Shown piece after piece: positions 52,475 to 60,696 of a stretch of DNA of 64,000 nucleotides. The DNA is taken from positions 62,001 to 126,000 of the forward strand of contig JAIUPN010000007.1 in NCBI GenBank assembly GCA_020160755.1. The letters are read 5' to 3'. This DNA is from Pseudomonadota bacterium. GTDB lineage: Bacteria; Pseudomonadota; Alphaproteobacteria; Sphingomonadales; Sphingomonadaceae. Within the stretch, counting starts at the first letter, position 1. Each line of letters opens with the position of its first letter. Below the pieces are notes generated by a model. That model made no database searches, had not been told where the DNA came from, and saw only the letters and a program-made list of their open reading frames with translations. Made by a program: the position numbers and the translations under genes.

Positions 52475-53556
52475 CCGTCGAGCTGGGCGCTCGCAGCTAC
52501 CCGATCCTGATCGGCGACGGGCTGATCCGCGACATCGGTGCGCATGTCGCACCGCTGCTGAAGCGGCCGCGCACGATGATCGTCACCGACACCCATGTCG
52601 CCGAACATTATCTGACCCCGCTCGGTACCTCGCTCGCGATGGAGAATATCTCCTTTTCCTCCTTCGTGCTCGAACCCGGCGAAGGCACCAAAAGCTGGGC
52701 CGGTCTCGCGCGCCTCACCGAATGGCTGATCGGCGAAGGCGTCGAGCGCGGCGACCATGTCATCGCGCTCGGCGGCGGCGTCATCGGCGATCTCGTCGGG
52801 TTCGCGTGCAGTATCGTCAAGCGCGGCTGCCACTTCATCCAGGTGCCGACCACCCTCCTCGCACAGGTCGACAGCAGCGTCGGCGGCAAGACCGCGATCA
52901 ACGTGCCCGCGGGCAAGAATCTGATCGGCGCGTTCCACCAGCCCACGCTCGTCGTGATCGATCCGACGACGCTCGAAACGCTGCCGCGCCGCGAACTCGG
53001 CGCGGGCTATGCCGAAGTCGTCAAATATGGGCTGATCGACGACGCCGGCTTCTTCGGCTGGTGCGAAGCCAACGGCGCAGCGTTGCTCGCCGGCGATAGC
53101 GAGGCGCGGCACCGCGCCATCGCGCACAGCGTCGCCGCCAAGGCGCGCATCGTCGCCGCCGACGAGCGCGAGACGCAGGATATCCGCGCGCTGCTCAACC
53201 TCGGCCACAGCTTCGGCCATGCGCTCGAGGCCGAAACCGGCTATTCGGACCGCCTGCTCCACGGCGAGGCGGTCGCCGCGGGCATGGTACTCGCGCATCA
53301 ATTTTCGGCGGCGAACGGGCTGTGCTCCGCCGACGATGCCGCGCGCGTGCGCGATCATCTCGCGAGCGTCGACCTGCCGCACAGCCTCGCCAGCGCGGGC
53401 GTCAACAGCGACGGCGCGACGCTGGCCGGCCATATGGCGCACGACAAAAAGGTGCGCGGCGGCAAGCTGCCGCTGATCCTGACGCACGGCATCGGGCAAA
53501 GCTTCGTCACCGAGGCCTATGGCCTCGACGCGGTCGCCGCTTTCCTCGACGGCTGA
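52462..53556 (+). CDS. aroB: 3-Dehydroquinate synthase
   Basis: 364 residues from ATG 52462 within the end of aroK, with CTGGAGG upstream. NAD-binding 'LGGGVIGDLVGFACSIVKRG', 'TTLLAQVDSSVGGKTAIN', 'AEVVKYGLI', and zinc ligands in 'LNLGHSFGHALE' and LLHGEAVAAG. Makes 3-dehydroquinate from DAHP, second step of the shikimate route. Confidence 0.97.
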   Translation: MESLTVELGARSYPILIGDGLIRDIGAHVAPLLKRPRTMIVTDTHVAEHYLTPLGTSLAMENISFSSFVLEPGEGTKSWAGLARLTEWLIGEGVERGDHVIALGGGVIGDLVGFACSIVKRGCHFIQVPTTLLAQVDSSVGGKTAINVPAGKNLIGAFHQPTLVVIDPTTLETLPRRELGAGYAEVVKYGLIDDAGFFGWCEANGAALLAGDSEARHRAIAHSVAAKARIVAADERETQDIRALLNLGHSFGHALEAETGYSDRLLHGEAVAAGMVLAHQFSAANGLCSADDAARVRDHLASVDLPHSLASAGVNSDGATLAGHMAHDKKVRGGKLPLILTHGIGQSFVTEAYGLDAVAAFLDG

Positions 53557-53564
53557 CCCCGAAA

Positions 53565-53585
53565 CCCTGTCCGGCCCGGACAGGG
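53565..53585 (+). terminator. Stem-loop after aroB
   Basis: Perfect 9-bp arms CCCTGTCCG/CGGACAGGG with a 3-base loop, starting 9 bp after the aroB stop. No T-run follows, so termination strength is uncertain. Confidence 0.5.
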
Positions 53586-53638
53586 CTCCCCAATTCGGAC
53601 CGCACCTATCCATCGCAATCGCTTGCATCGCCGATAAA

Positions 53639-53664
53639 TACAATATATTGCGCAATATATTGTA
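53639..53664. promoter_or_regulatory. Perfect 26-bp palindrome, likely MarR-type operator
   Basis: Half-site TACAATATATTGC (53639-53651) is followed immediately by its exact reverse complement (53652-53664). It ends 27 bp before the peptidase start. The core ATTGCGCAAT resembles known MarR-family operators. The MarR gene two genes along (54995) is the natural ligand, making this an autoregulated two-gene operon. Confidence 0.75.
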
Positions 53665-53691
53665 CGAATCGCATGACAGGCAGAAACACCG

Positions 53692-55011
53692 ATGAAGAAC
53701 AAGCGCTTGACCGTCCTTCTGACCGCCACGACCGCATGGCTGGCGACCGTCGCCGCGACGGACGAAGCTCCGCTTACCGCCGCCGACAAACGCGCCGTGG
53801 TCGAACAGCTCAACCAGACGCTGGAGGCGAACTACGTCTTTCCCGACAAGGCAAAGACGATCGCCGCGACGCTGCGCCGCCACCTCGACGCCGGCGATTA
53901 TGATGCCGCGACCGACCGGCACAAACTCGCGAGCGAGTTGACCGACGATCTGGTCGAGGCGAGCAAGGACCTGCATTTCGCCGTCGGGGTCGACCCGGCG
54001 TGGGTCGCCGACTATGCCGCGCGGCAGGACCCCGCGCGCGTCGCCGCGCTGCGCGAGAGCGACCGGCAGGGCGAAGCGCGACAGAATTTCGGCTTTGCCG
54101 GCCTCCGCTATCTCGACGGCAATATCGCCTATGTCGACCTCACCCATTTCGCCGACCCCGAGCTCGCCTATGATGCGGCCGCGGCGGCGATGCGCTTTAT
54201 CGAGAATGGCGACGCGGTGATTTACGACATGCGCTACAACAATGGCGGGCATCTGGAGATGGCGCAGTTGCTGGCGAGCCAGCTCTTCCGCGGCGACAAG
54301 GATCAGGAACTCTTCGACTATGACTATAATCTCGACGGCCGCAGGGTCGAACGCGGCCAGTGGGTCCTCCCCGCGCTGCCCGCGAAGCGCCTGACGGGAA
54401 AACCCGTCTATGTCCTCACCGGTTCGACCAGCTTCTCGGCAGCCGAATGGTTCGCCTACACGCTGAAGAAACTCGGTCGCGCGACGCTGGTCGGCGAACG
54501 CACCGCGGGCGGCGCGCATCCGGTCGATCGCAAGCCCGTCGGCACCGACTTTTTCCTGCAGGTTCCAATCGGCCAGATTCGCGATCCCGTTGACCGCGGC
54601 GATTTCGAGGGTCAGGGCGTCACGCCCGACCATCCGGTCGCTTCCGCCGACGCGCTCGCCGTCGCGCATCGCCTCGCGCTCGCCGACCTTGCCAAGGCGG
54701 ATCCGGCCAAACGCGCCGAGGCCGACTGGCTTGCACCCGAACTCGCGGCGCGCCCCCAGCTATCCGCCGCCGCGCTCAAAGCGCTTGCCGGCCGCTACGA
54801 AGGGCGGCGCATCGATCTCGTCGGCGGCAAATTGCTCTACACCTGGCGCGAACGCTTCCGCCTGACGCTCGAACCGCTCGGCGGCGATCTGCTGGCGATC
54901 GAGGGGGTACGCGACTTCCGCTTCCGTATTGTCCGCAAAGGCGGCAAGGTCACCGCGCTCGAACGTATCGACCGCGACGGAACGACCCAAATTTATGCCC
55001 GCCTCGACTGA
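53692..55011 (+). CDS. S41-family (tail-specific/IRBP-like) peptidase
   Basis: 439 residues. Hydrophobic N-terminus (LTVLLTATTAWLATVAA) suggests export. An N-terminal helical domain ('LNQTLEANYVFPDKA') is typical of IRBP-like S41 proteins. Core: 'LRYLDGNIAYVDL', 'AVIYDMRYNNGG', nucleophile Ser in TGSTSFSAAEWF, and 'GERTAGGAHP'. No PDZ domain is apparent. The C-terminal 90 residues form a beta-rich extra domain. Co-transcribed with the overlapping MarR gene; its peptide substrate or signal is unknown. Confidence 0.87.
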   Translation: MKNKRLTVLLTATTAWLATVAATDEAPLTAADKRAVVEQLNQTLEANYVFPDKAKTIAATLRRHLDAGDYDAATDRHKLASELTDDLVEASKDLHFAVGVDPAWVADYAARQDPARVAALRESDRQGEARQNFGFAGLRYLDGNIAYVDLTHFADPELAYDAAAAAMRFIENGDAVIYDMRYNNGGHLEMAQLLASQLFRGDKDQELFDYDYNLDGRRVERGQWVLPALPAKRLTGKPVYVLTGSTSFSAAEWFAYTLKKLGRATLVGERTAGGAHPVDRKPVGTDFFLQVPIGQIRDPVDRGDFEGQGVTPDHPVASADALAVAHRLALADLAKADPAKRAEADWLAPELAARPQLSAAALKALAGRYEGRRIDLVGGKLLYTWRERFRLTLEPLGGDLLAIEGVRDFRFRIVRKGGKVTALERIDRDGTTQIYARLD

Positions 55012-55471
55012 CACCGCAGACCTCGACGACATCTCGTTCCTCGGCCGCCTCAGCGAAGCACTGAGCCAGCGGATCGAGGAACAGACGCGGCCGCTGTTCG
55101 ACGATGCCGGCATCACCATCCCCGTCCGCTCCTGTTCGTTGCTCACCGCATTGGACGCGGCGGGCGAGGCCTCGGCGGCGGAACTCGCCCGCGCGCTCGG
55201 CCAGTCGCATCAGCTGGTGGTCCAGAAATGCCCCGCACTGCTTCGCCTCGGCGTCATCACGCAGCACGCCGACCCCGCCGACGCGCGGCGCAAGATTTTA
55301 CGGCTGACCGACGCGGGCCGCGACCAGCTCCGTCGCATCGACGACTATAGCGCGAAGATAAGCGATGTTTATCGCACACTCTTCGAGGAGGTCGGCGACG
55401 TTCATGGCGCGATACTCAAAGCGCTGAACGCGCTCGCCGACAAGTCGCTGGCCGAACGCATCAGGGAATAA
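54995..55471 (+). CDS. MarR-family transcriptional regulator
   Basis: 158 residues from ATG 54995, overlapping the peptidase gene by 17 bp. Winged HTH with 'EASAAELARALGQSHQLVVQKCPALLRLGVI' and the wing 'DPADARRKILRLTDAGR', which has the Asp-x-Arg pattern of MarR proteins. Probably binds the palindrome at 53639-53664. The stop abuts that of the convergent GNAT with no gap. Confidence 0.88.
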   Translation: MPASTDTADLDDISFLGRLSEALSQRIEEQTRPLFDDAGITIPVRSCSLLTALDAAGEASAAELARALGQSHQLVVQKCPALLRLGVITQHADPADARRKILRLTDAGRDQLRRIDDYSAKISDVYRTLFEEVGDVHGAILKALNALADKSLAERIRE

Positions 55472-55963
55472 TCAGAGCGTCCGGAACATCACCAGCGCAT
55501 CGACAAATCCCTCGACCGGATGATCGAACGCGCCCGGCAGACGGCCGACGACCTCGAACCCCAGCGACTGCCACAACCCGACCGCGCGCACATTGCTGCT
55601 GACGACGAAATTGAACTGCATCGCGCGAAAGCCGCGCGCCTTTGCATGGTCGATCGAATGGAGGCCCATCGCGCGCGCAACGCCGCGTCCCGTTGCCGCG
55701 GTGCCGGTCATATAGCCTGCGTTGCAGACATGGCCGCCGCCGCCCGCCTGATTGGCACGGAGATAATAGGTGCCGAGAACGACACCGTCTTCCTCGGCAA
55801 CGAATGTCTCCTTGTCGGCCCCGAACCAGTAAGCGAGCGCATCATCCCCGGACATATCGCGGTCGAGCGTGTAGGTTTCGCCCGCGCAGATCACCGGTTC
55901 GATGATCGCCCAGATCGCGGCGGTGTCGTCGGGCCTCGCAGGACGGATCGACAGCGCGGTCAT
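55472..55963 (-). CDS. GNAT-family N-acetyltransferase
   Basis: 163 residues from ATG 55963, overlapping the preceding stop (ATGA). 'IRPARPDDTAAIWAII' start, acetyl-CoA site 'TAATGRGVARAM', and 'NVRAVGLWQSLGFEVVGRLPGAF' end, as in the phosphinothricin/YhhY-like GNAT group. Substrate unknown. Confidence 0.88.
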   Translation of the reverse strand: MTALSIRPARPDDTAAIWAIIEPVICAGETYTLDRDMSGDDALAYWFGADKETFVAEEDGVVLGTYYLRANQAGGGGHVCNAGYMTGTAATGRGVARAMGLHSIDHAKARGFRAMQFNFVVSSNVRAVGLWQSLGFEVVGRLPGAFDHPVEGFVDALVMFRTL

Positions 55964-56457
55964 ACCGCCTCGATCGCGCGCTGCATCAGGTGCGACCCCG
56001 GCCCATAGGGGCCTTCGATGGCGGACCCGACATAGGCGAACCCCTGCGCGTGCCAATAGCTGTCGGCGCCCTGAATCGCGACCAGCCGGACGTCGCGACA
56101 GCCTTCAGCGCCGGCCTGCCGCACGACGAACGCGGTGGCCGTCGCCCCGGCGCCGGTTCCGCGCGCCGCGGGCAGCAGCGCGATGTCGTGGAGATAATAG
56201 CTGTCCGACGCCGGAATCGGCCCCAGCAAGGCGCCCAGTTTCGGCGGCGCAGCGTCGCGCGGCCAGGGATGACTGATCAGATAGCCCAGCGCCTCGCCGT
56301 CGCGCTCAAGGATCGCACAGCCGGCAGGATAATGCGCGAGGCGATCGGCGAAGGTTTCCAGCGGCTCGGCAAAATCGCCGTGCACCACGTCGGAAATACG
56401 CGCGACCACCGGCAGGTCGGCGGCGTCCATCGGCCGCCACCCCGCCGCGCCGCTCAT
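55960..56457 (-). CDS. GNAT-family N-acetyltransferase
   Basis: 165 residues from ATG 56457. 'WRPMDAADLPVVARISDVVHGDFAEPLETFADRL' and, at the acetyl-CoA site, 'LLPAARGTGAGATATAFV' with the end 'YWHAQGFAYVG'. A GNAT distinct from its neighbour. Starts and stops overlap both flanking genes by 4 bp, so it is part of one translationally coupled unit. Confidence 0.86.
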   Translation of the reverse strand: MSGAAGWRPMDAADLPVVARISDVVHGDFAEPLETFADRLAHYPAGCAILERDGEALGYLISHPWPRDAAPPKLGALLGPIPASDSYYLHDIALLPAARGTGAGATATAFVVRQAGAEGCRDVRLVAIQGADSYWHAQGFAYVGSAIEGPYGPGSHLMQRAIEAV

Positions 56458-56855
56458 CGCGCGTCCCCCGCGAACGGGGCGACCACCTCGGCGGTCACGC
56501 GCAGCGGCCGCCCGCTCGACTTGTCGAGCAACGCCCACACCGTCCGCGCGCGGACATGCACTTTGCCGTCGGCGCCGGTGAACTCCATGAAGCGATCGAA
56601 CTTCGCTCCCTGCGGCTTGTCGGCGACCCACGTCCGCGCGGTCACCGTCTCGCCGGGGCCCAGCGCGCGCAGATAATCGATCTCATGCCGCACCACGACC
56701 CAGATATAGGCATCCTTGTGCGCCTGGGGCGCCGCGGCGTCCCAATGGCCGGTCGCGACCTGCTGGATCCACTGGACCCACACCGCATTGTTGACATGGC
56801 CCAGCTCGTCGATGCTCTCAGGCGTCGCGGTGAGCTCGAGCGTGAACTCCCTCAT
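56454..56855 (-). CDS. Acyl-CoA thioesterase (4HBT hot-dog fold)
   Basis: 133 residues from ATG 56855, overlapping the dehydratase stop. 'IDELGHVNNAVWVQWIQQ' is the 4HBT active-site pattern with catalytic Asp/Glu and the HVNN motif; 'ARTWVADKPQGAKFDRFMEF' follows. Hydrolyses acyl-CoA thioesters. Partner genes in the unit give no clear substrate. Confidence 0.9.
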   Translation of the reverse strand: MREFTLELTATPESIDELGHVNNAVWVQWIQQVATGHWDAAAPQAHKDAYIWVVVRHEIDYLRALGPGETVTARTWVADKPQGAKFDRFMEFTGADGKVHVRARTVWALLDKSSGRPLRVTAEVVAPFAGDAR

Positions 56856-58102
56856 GCCAGCTCGACGGTGGTCACCATATAACCCGCATCGCGCAGCGAG
56901 GCGACGAGGCTGTCGAGATGCTCGCGGTCGCGCGCTTCGCATTCGATGTCGGTGATCAGCCCCTTGGCGGGCAGCGTCGTAAAGATGCGCTGGTGATAGA
57001 TTTCGATGATGTTGACCTGTTTCTCGTCGAACAGCTTCATCACCTTGAACAGTGCGCCCGGCCGATCCTGCAGCCGGATGCGCAGGCGCGCGATTCGGCC
57101 CGAGCGCGCGAGGTCGCGCAGCAGCACATTCGCGAGCAGGCGCGTGTCGATATTGCCGCCGGTGAGCACCAGTCCGACCTTGCGCCCCGCAAACTCTTCG
57201 GGATGCGCAAGCATCGCCGCGAGCCCTGCGGCGCCCGCACCCTCGACCACCGTCTTCTCGATCTGGAGCAGCAGGCTGACCGCGCGTTCCAGATGGCGCT
57301 CGGCGACGAGCACGATGTCGTCGTTCAGCCCGGCGACCAGCTTGCGCGTATAGGCACCCGGCTCCTTGACCGCGATACCTTCGGCGAGCGTATCGCCTTC
57401 GCACGCCATGTCGACGCCGTTGAGCTCGGCATACATCGACGGATAAAGCTCGGCCTGCACCCCGACGAGGCGCATGTCATTCTTGATCCCGCGCGCCGCG
57501 GTGCCCATGCCCGCGAGCAGCCCGCCGCCACCGATCGGCACGATCAGCGTGTCGAGTTCGGGCACATCCTCCAGCATTTCGAGCGCCACCGTTCCCTGCC
57601 CCGCCGCGACATGCGGATGGTCGAAGGGGTGGACGAAGGTCAGGCCGCGTTCCTTTTCGAGCACGCGCGCGTGCGCATAGGCATCGTCGAAGGTCTCGCC
57701 GTGCAGCACGATCGTCGCGCCATGGCTCGCGGTTTGCGATACCTTCACCTGCGGCGTCGTGCTCGGCATCACGATCGTCACCGGAACGCCGAGGCGCTTG
57801 CCATGATAGGCGAGACCCTGCGCATGATTGCCCGCCGAGGCGGCGATCGCGCCGCGCGCCTTCGCCTCGTCGCTGAGCAGCAGCAGTGCGTTGAGGGCGC
57901 CGCGTTCCTTGTACGCGGCGGTAAATTGCAGATTCTCGAACTTCAGCCACACCTCGGCGCCGACCAGCTCGGACAAGGTCTGCGAGTGCAAGGTCGGCGT
58001 CCGCACGACCGCGCCGTTAATTCGCCCCGCCGCCGCGCGCACATCGTCCAATGTGATCGCCGGAAGATCGGCGGCGGAGGTCAGGGTGAGTTGATCGGTC
58101 AT
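56852..58102 (-). CDS. ilvA: Threonine ammonia-lyase (threonine dehydratase) with ACT domain
   Basis: 416 residues from ATG 58102. PLP lysine K65 in FTAAYKERGA, 'ASAGNHAQGLAY', glycine loop GGGGLLAG, and a C-terminal ACT-type domain ('LRIRLQDRPGALFKVMKLFDEKQVNIIEI') of about 80 residues. Single ACT and length suit the short form that resembles TdcB/IlvA of alphaproteobacteria. Deaminates threonine to 2-oxobutanoate for isoleucine. First gene of a four-gene leftward unit, divergent from the next gene by 57 bp. Confidence 0.93.
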   Translation of the reverse strand: MTDQLTLTSAADLPAITLDDVRAAAGRINGAVVRTPTLHSQTLSELVGAEVWLKFENLQFTAAYKERGALNALLLLSDEAKARGAIAASAGNHAQGLAYHGKRLGVPVTIVMPSTTPQVKVSQTASHGATIVLHGETFDDAYAHARVLEKERGLTFVHPFDHPHVAAGQGTVALEMLEDVPELDTLIVPIGGGGLLAGMGTAARGIKNDMRLVGVQAELYPSMYAELNGVDMACEGDTLAEGIAVKEPGAYTRKLVAGLNDDIVLVAERHLERAVSLLLQIEKTVVEGAGAAGLAAMLAHPEEFAGRKVGLVLTGGNIDTRLLANVLLRDLARSGRIARLRIRLQDRPGALFKVMKLFDEKQVNIIEIYHQRIFTTLPAKGLITDIECEARDREHLDSLVASLRDAGYMVTTVELA

Positions 58103-58159
58103 AACGATAGGCGCCCTAGCCCATCTGGCGCGCGAAGCAAACAATGCTATGGACCGCGC

Positions 58160-59038
58160 ATGAGCGAACAAAAATTGCGCATCAGCTTCATCGGAACCGG
58201 CGTCATGGGCGGACCGATGGCGGGCCATCTCGTCAAGGCGGGGCACGCCCTCACCGTATACAACCGCACGCGCGCCAAGGCCGACGCCTGGGCCGCGCAG
58301 CACGGCGGCACCGCGGCGGCGACGCCCGCCGAAGCCGCGGCGGACGCCGATGTCGTCCTCACCTGCGTCGGCAACGACGACGATCTCGCACAGGTCACGC
58401 TCGGCCGCGACGGCGCGTTCAGGGCGATGAAAAAGGGCGCGCTGTTCATCGACCACACCACCGTCTCGGCGCGCATCGCACGCCAGCTCTCGGTCGAAGC
58501 CGACGGGCTCGGCCTGCTCTGTCTCGACGCCCCCGTTTCGGGCGGCGAGGCAGGCGCGCAGAACGGCACGCTCTCGATCATGTGCGGCGGAACGAAAGCG
58601 GCGTTCGACGCCGCGGCGCCCGTCATGCAGGCCTATGCCGCACGCATGGTCCATATCGGCGGCCCCGGCGCGGGGCAGACGACGAAGATGGTGAACCAGA
58701 TCGCGATCGCCGGGGTGGTTCAGGGCCTGTCCGAAGCGCTGCGTTTCGCGCAGGCGTCAAAGCTCGACACCGACAAGGTGTTCGAGGCGGTGTCGGGCGG
58801 CGCCGCGGCGAGCTGGCAGATGCTCAATCGCTGGGGCACGATGGCCAAGGATGAATTCGACTTCGGTTTCGCGGTCGACTGGATGCGCAAGGATCTCGGC
58901 CTCGCGCTCGACGAAGCGCGCGTCAACGGCGCGACCTTGCCCGTCGCCAGCCTCGTCGACCAGTTCTACGCCGATGTGCAAAAGGCGGGCGGCGGCCGAA
59001 AGGATACGAGCTCGCTCGTGACGAGGCTCCCGAAATGA
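58160..59038 (+). CDS. NAD(P)-dependent 3-hydroxyisobutyrate dehydrogenase-like enzyme
   Basis: 292 residues from ATG 58160. 'FIGTGVMGGPMAGHLVKAGH' coenzyme and family signature, 'DAPVSGGEAGAQNGTLSIM' substrate loop, and the catalytic Lys in GAGQTTKMVNQ. Beta-hydroxyacid dehydrogenase family: 3-hydroxyisobutyrate, tartronate semialdehyde or succinate-semialdehyde-type substrates. First of a four-gene rightward operon; overlaps the next gene by 4 bp. Confidence 0.92.
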   Translation: MSEQKLRISFIGTGVMGGPMAGHLVKAGHALTVYNRTRAKADAWAAQHGGTAAATPAEAAADADVVLTCVGNDDDLAQVTLGRDGAFRAMKKGALFIDHTTVSARIARQLSVEADGLGLLCLDAPVSGGEAGAQNGTLSIMCGGTKAAFDAAAPVMQAYAARMVHIGGPGAGQTTKMVNQIAIAGVVQGLSEALRFAQASKLDTDKVFEAVSGGAAASWQMLNRWGTMAKDEFDFGFAVDWMRKDLGLALDEARVNGATLPVASLVDQFYADVQKAGGGRKDTSSLVTRLPK

Positions 59039-60696
59039 AGCGTCTGCTCCTCACCGCCCTCGCCCTCACCCTCGCCGCCCCCGCGCACGCCGACACGCTC
59101 GTCGACAATGTCAACGGCATCACGCTCGACAAGGACGGCAAGCTCGTCCGCTTCACCGGGCTGGTCATCGACACGCAGGGTAAGGTGAAGCAGCTGCTCG
59201 ACCGCAAGGACAAGCGCCCCGAACGCCCCGACTTCAAGGAGGATGGCAAGGGCCGCACCCTCATCCCCGGCCTGATCGACGCGCATGGGCATGTCATGGG
59301 GCTCGGCTTCCAGCTCATGCTGCTCGACCTGTCGAACACCAACAGCCTGGCCGAGGCGCAGGCGGCGATCCGTAAATATGCCGCCGACAATCCGGAGATG
59401 CCGTGGATCATCGGATCGGGGTGGAATCAGGAGAAATGGGGCCTCGGCCGCTTCCCGACCGCCGCCGACCTCGACGCCGCGGTCCCGAACCGCCCCGTCT
59501 GGCTCGAACGCGTCGACGGCCACGCGGGCTGGGCGAACAGCGCGGCGATGGCCGCCGCAAAGATCACCCCCGCGAGCAAGTCGGCCGAAGGCGGCCGCAT
59601 CGAGATGGAGGGCGGTAAGCCGAGCGGGGTCTTCGTCGACGCCGCGATGAGGCTCGTCGACAGCGCCAAGCCCAAGCCGCTCGCGCGCGACCTCGACCGC
59701 GCGCTGTATCTCGCGCAGCAGAAATTGCTCGAACAGGGGATCACGACGATCGCCGACATGGGCACCAGCATCGCCGACTGGCAGGCATTCCGCCGCGCGG
59801 GCGACAAGAAACAGCTTTCGGTGCGCATCCTCAGCTACGGCGGCGACATCGACAATATGGCGATCATCGCGGGGTCCGAACCGACGCCCTGGCTCTATGA
59901 CGACCGGCTGCGCATGGTCGGTGTGAAGCTTTATCTCGACGGCGCTTTGGGGTCGCGCGGCGCGTGGCTGAAGGCGCCGTACAGCGATGCTCCGGGGCAA
60001 AAGGGCTTGCCGCTCCTTACCCCCGCGCAGCTCCGCAACAAGATGGTGCGCGCGTCGATGGACAAGTTCCAGGTCGCGATCCACGCGATCGGCGACGCCG
60101 CCAATGCCGAGGCTTTGGACGCGATCACCGACCTCACCGCCGACCTGCCCGGCGAGCGCCGCTGGCGGATCGAACATGCACAGATCATCGACCCCGTCGA
60201 CATCCCGCGCTTCGGGGCGCTCAAGGTCATCGCCTCGATGCAGCCCGTCCACCAGACCAGCGATCGTGTGATGGCCGAAGCGCGGCTTGGCCCCGACCGG
60301 CTCAAGGGTGCCTATGCCTGGCGCAGCCTCGAAAAGGCGGGCGCACGCCTTGCCTTCGGGTCCGATGTGCCGGTCGAAAGCGCGAACCCCTTCCCCGGCA
60401 TCGCCGCCGCCATCTCGCGCACCGATGCGAAGGGCGAACCCTTTGGCGGCTGGCGTCCCGAAGAAGCGGTCAGCCGCGAAACCGCGCTCGACGGCTTCAC
60501 GCGCACGGCCGCTTTTGCAGGTTTTGCCGAGGACCGCATCGGCACGCTGATGCCCGGAATGCGCGCCGATTTCCTCATCGTCGAGGCCGACCCGATGCTC
60601 GCCAGCCCCGACGAGATCCGCCGCATGACGCCGCTCGAAACATGGGTCGGCGGTTACCGCTACTACAAGAAAGAGGCTTCGACCGGTGGCCGGTAA
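59035..60696 (+). CDS. Exported amidohydrolase (YtcJ/amidohydrolase-3 family)
   Basis: 553 residues with a signal peptide MKRLLLTALALTLAAPAHA. Metal motif 'LIPGLIDAHGHVMGLG', 'GHAGWANSAAM', 'IHAIGDAANAEALDAI', and 'RWRIEHAQIID' with catalytic Asp in FGSDVPVES. Typical of the YtcJ-like group, which hydrolyses N-acyl or imidazolone-type bonds in the periplasm. Overlaps the next gene by 11 bp. Confidence 0.91.
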   Translation: MKRLLLTALALTLAAPAHADTLVDNVNGITLDKDGKLVRFTGLVIDTQGKVKQLLDRKDKRPERPDFKEDGKGRTLIPGLIDAHGHVMGLGFQLMLLDLSNTNSLAEAQAAIRKYAADNPEMPWIIGSGWNQEKWGLGRFPTAADLDAAVPNRPVWLERVDGHAGWANSAAMAAAKITPASKSAEGGRIEMEGGKPSGVFVDAAMRLVDSAKPKPLARDLDRALYLAQQKLLEQGITTIADMGTSIADWQAFRRAGDKKQLSVRILSYGGDIDNMAIIAGSEPTPWLYDDRLRMVGVKLYLDGALGSRGAWLKAPYSDAPGQKGLPLLTPAQLRNKMVRASMDKFQVAIHAIGDAANAEALDAITDLTADLPGERRWRIEHAQIIDPVDIPRFGALKVIASMQPVHQTSDRVMAEARLGPDRLKGAYAWRSLEKAGARLAFGSDVPVESANPFPGIAAAISRTDAKGEPFGGWRPEEAVSRETALDGFTRTAAFAGFAEDRIGTLMPGMRADFLIVEADPMLASPDEIRRMTPLETWVGGYRYYKKEASTGGR

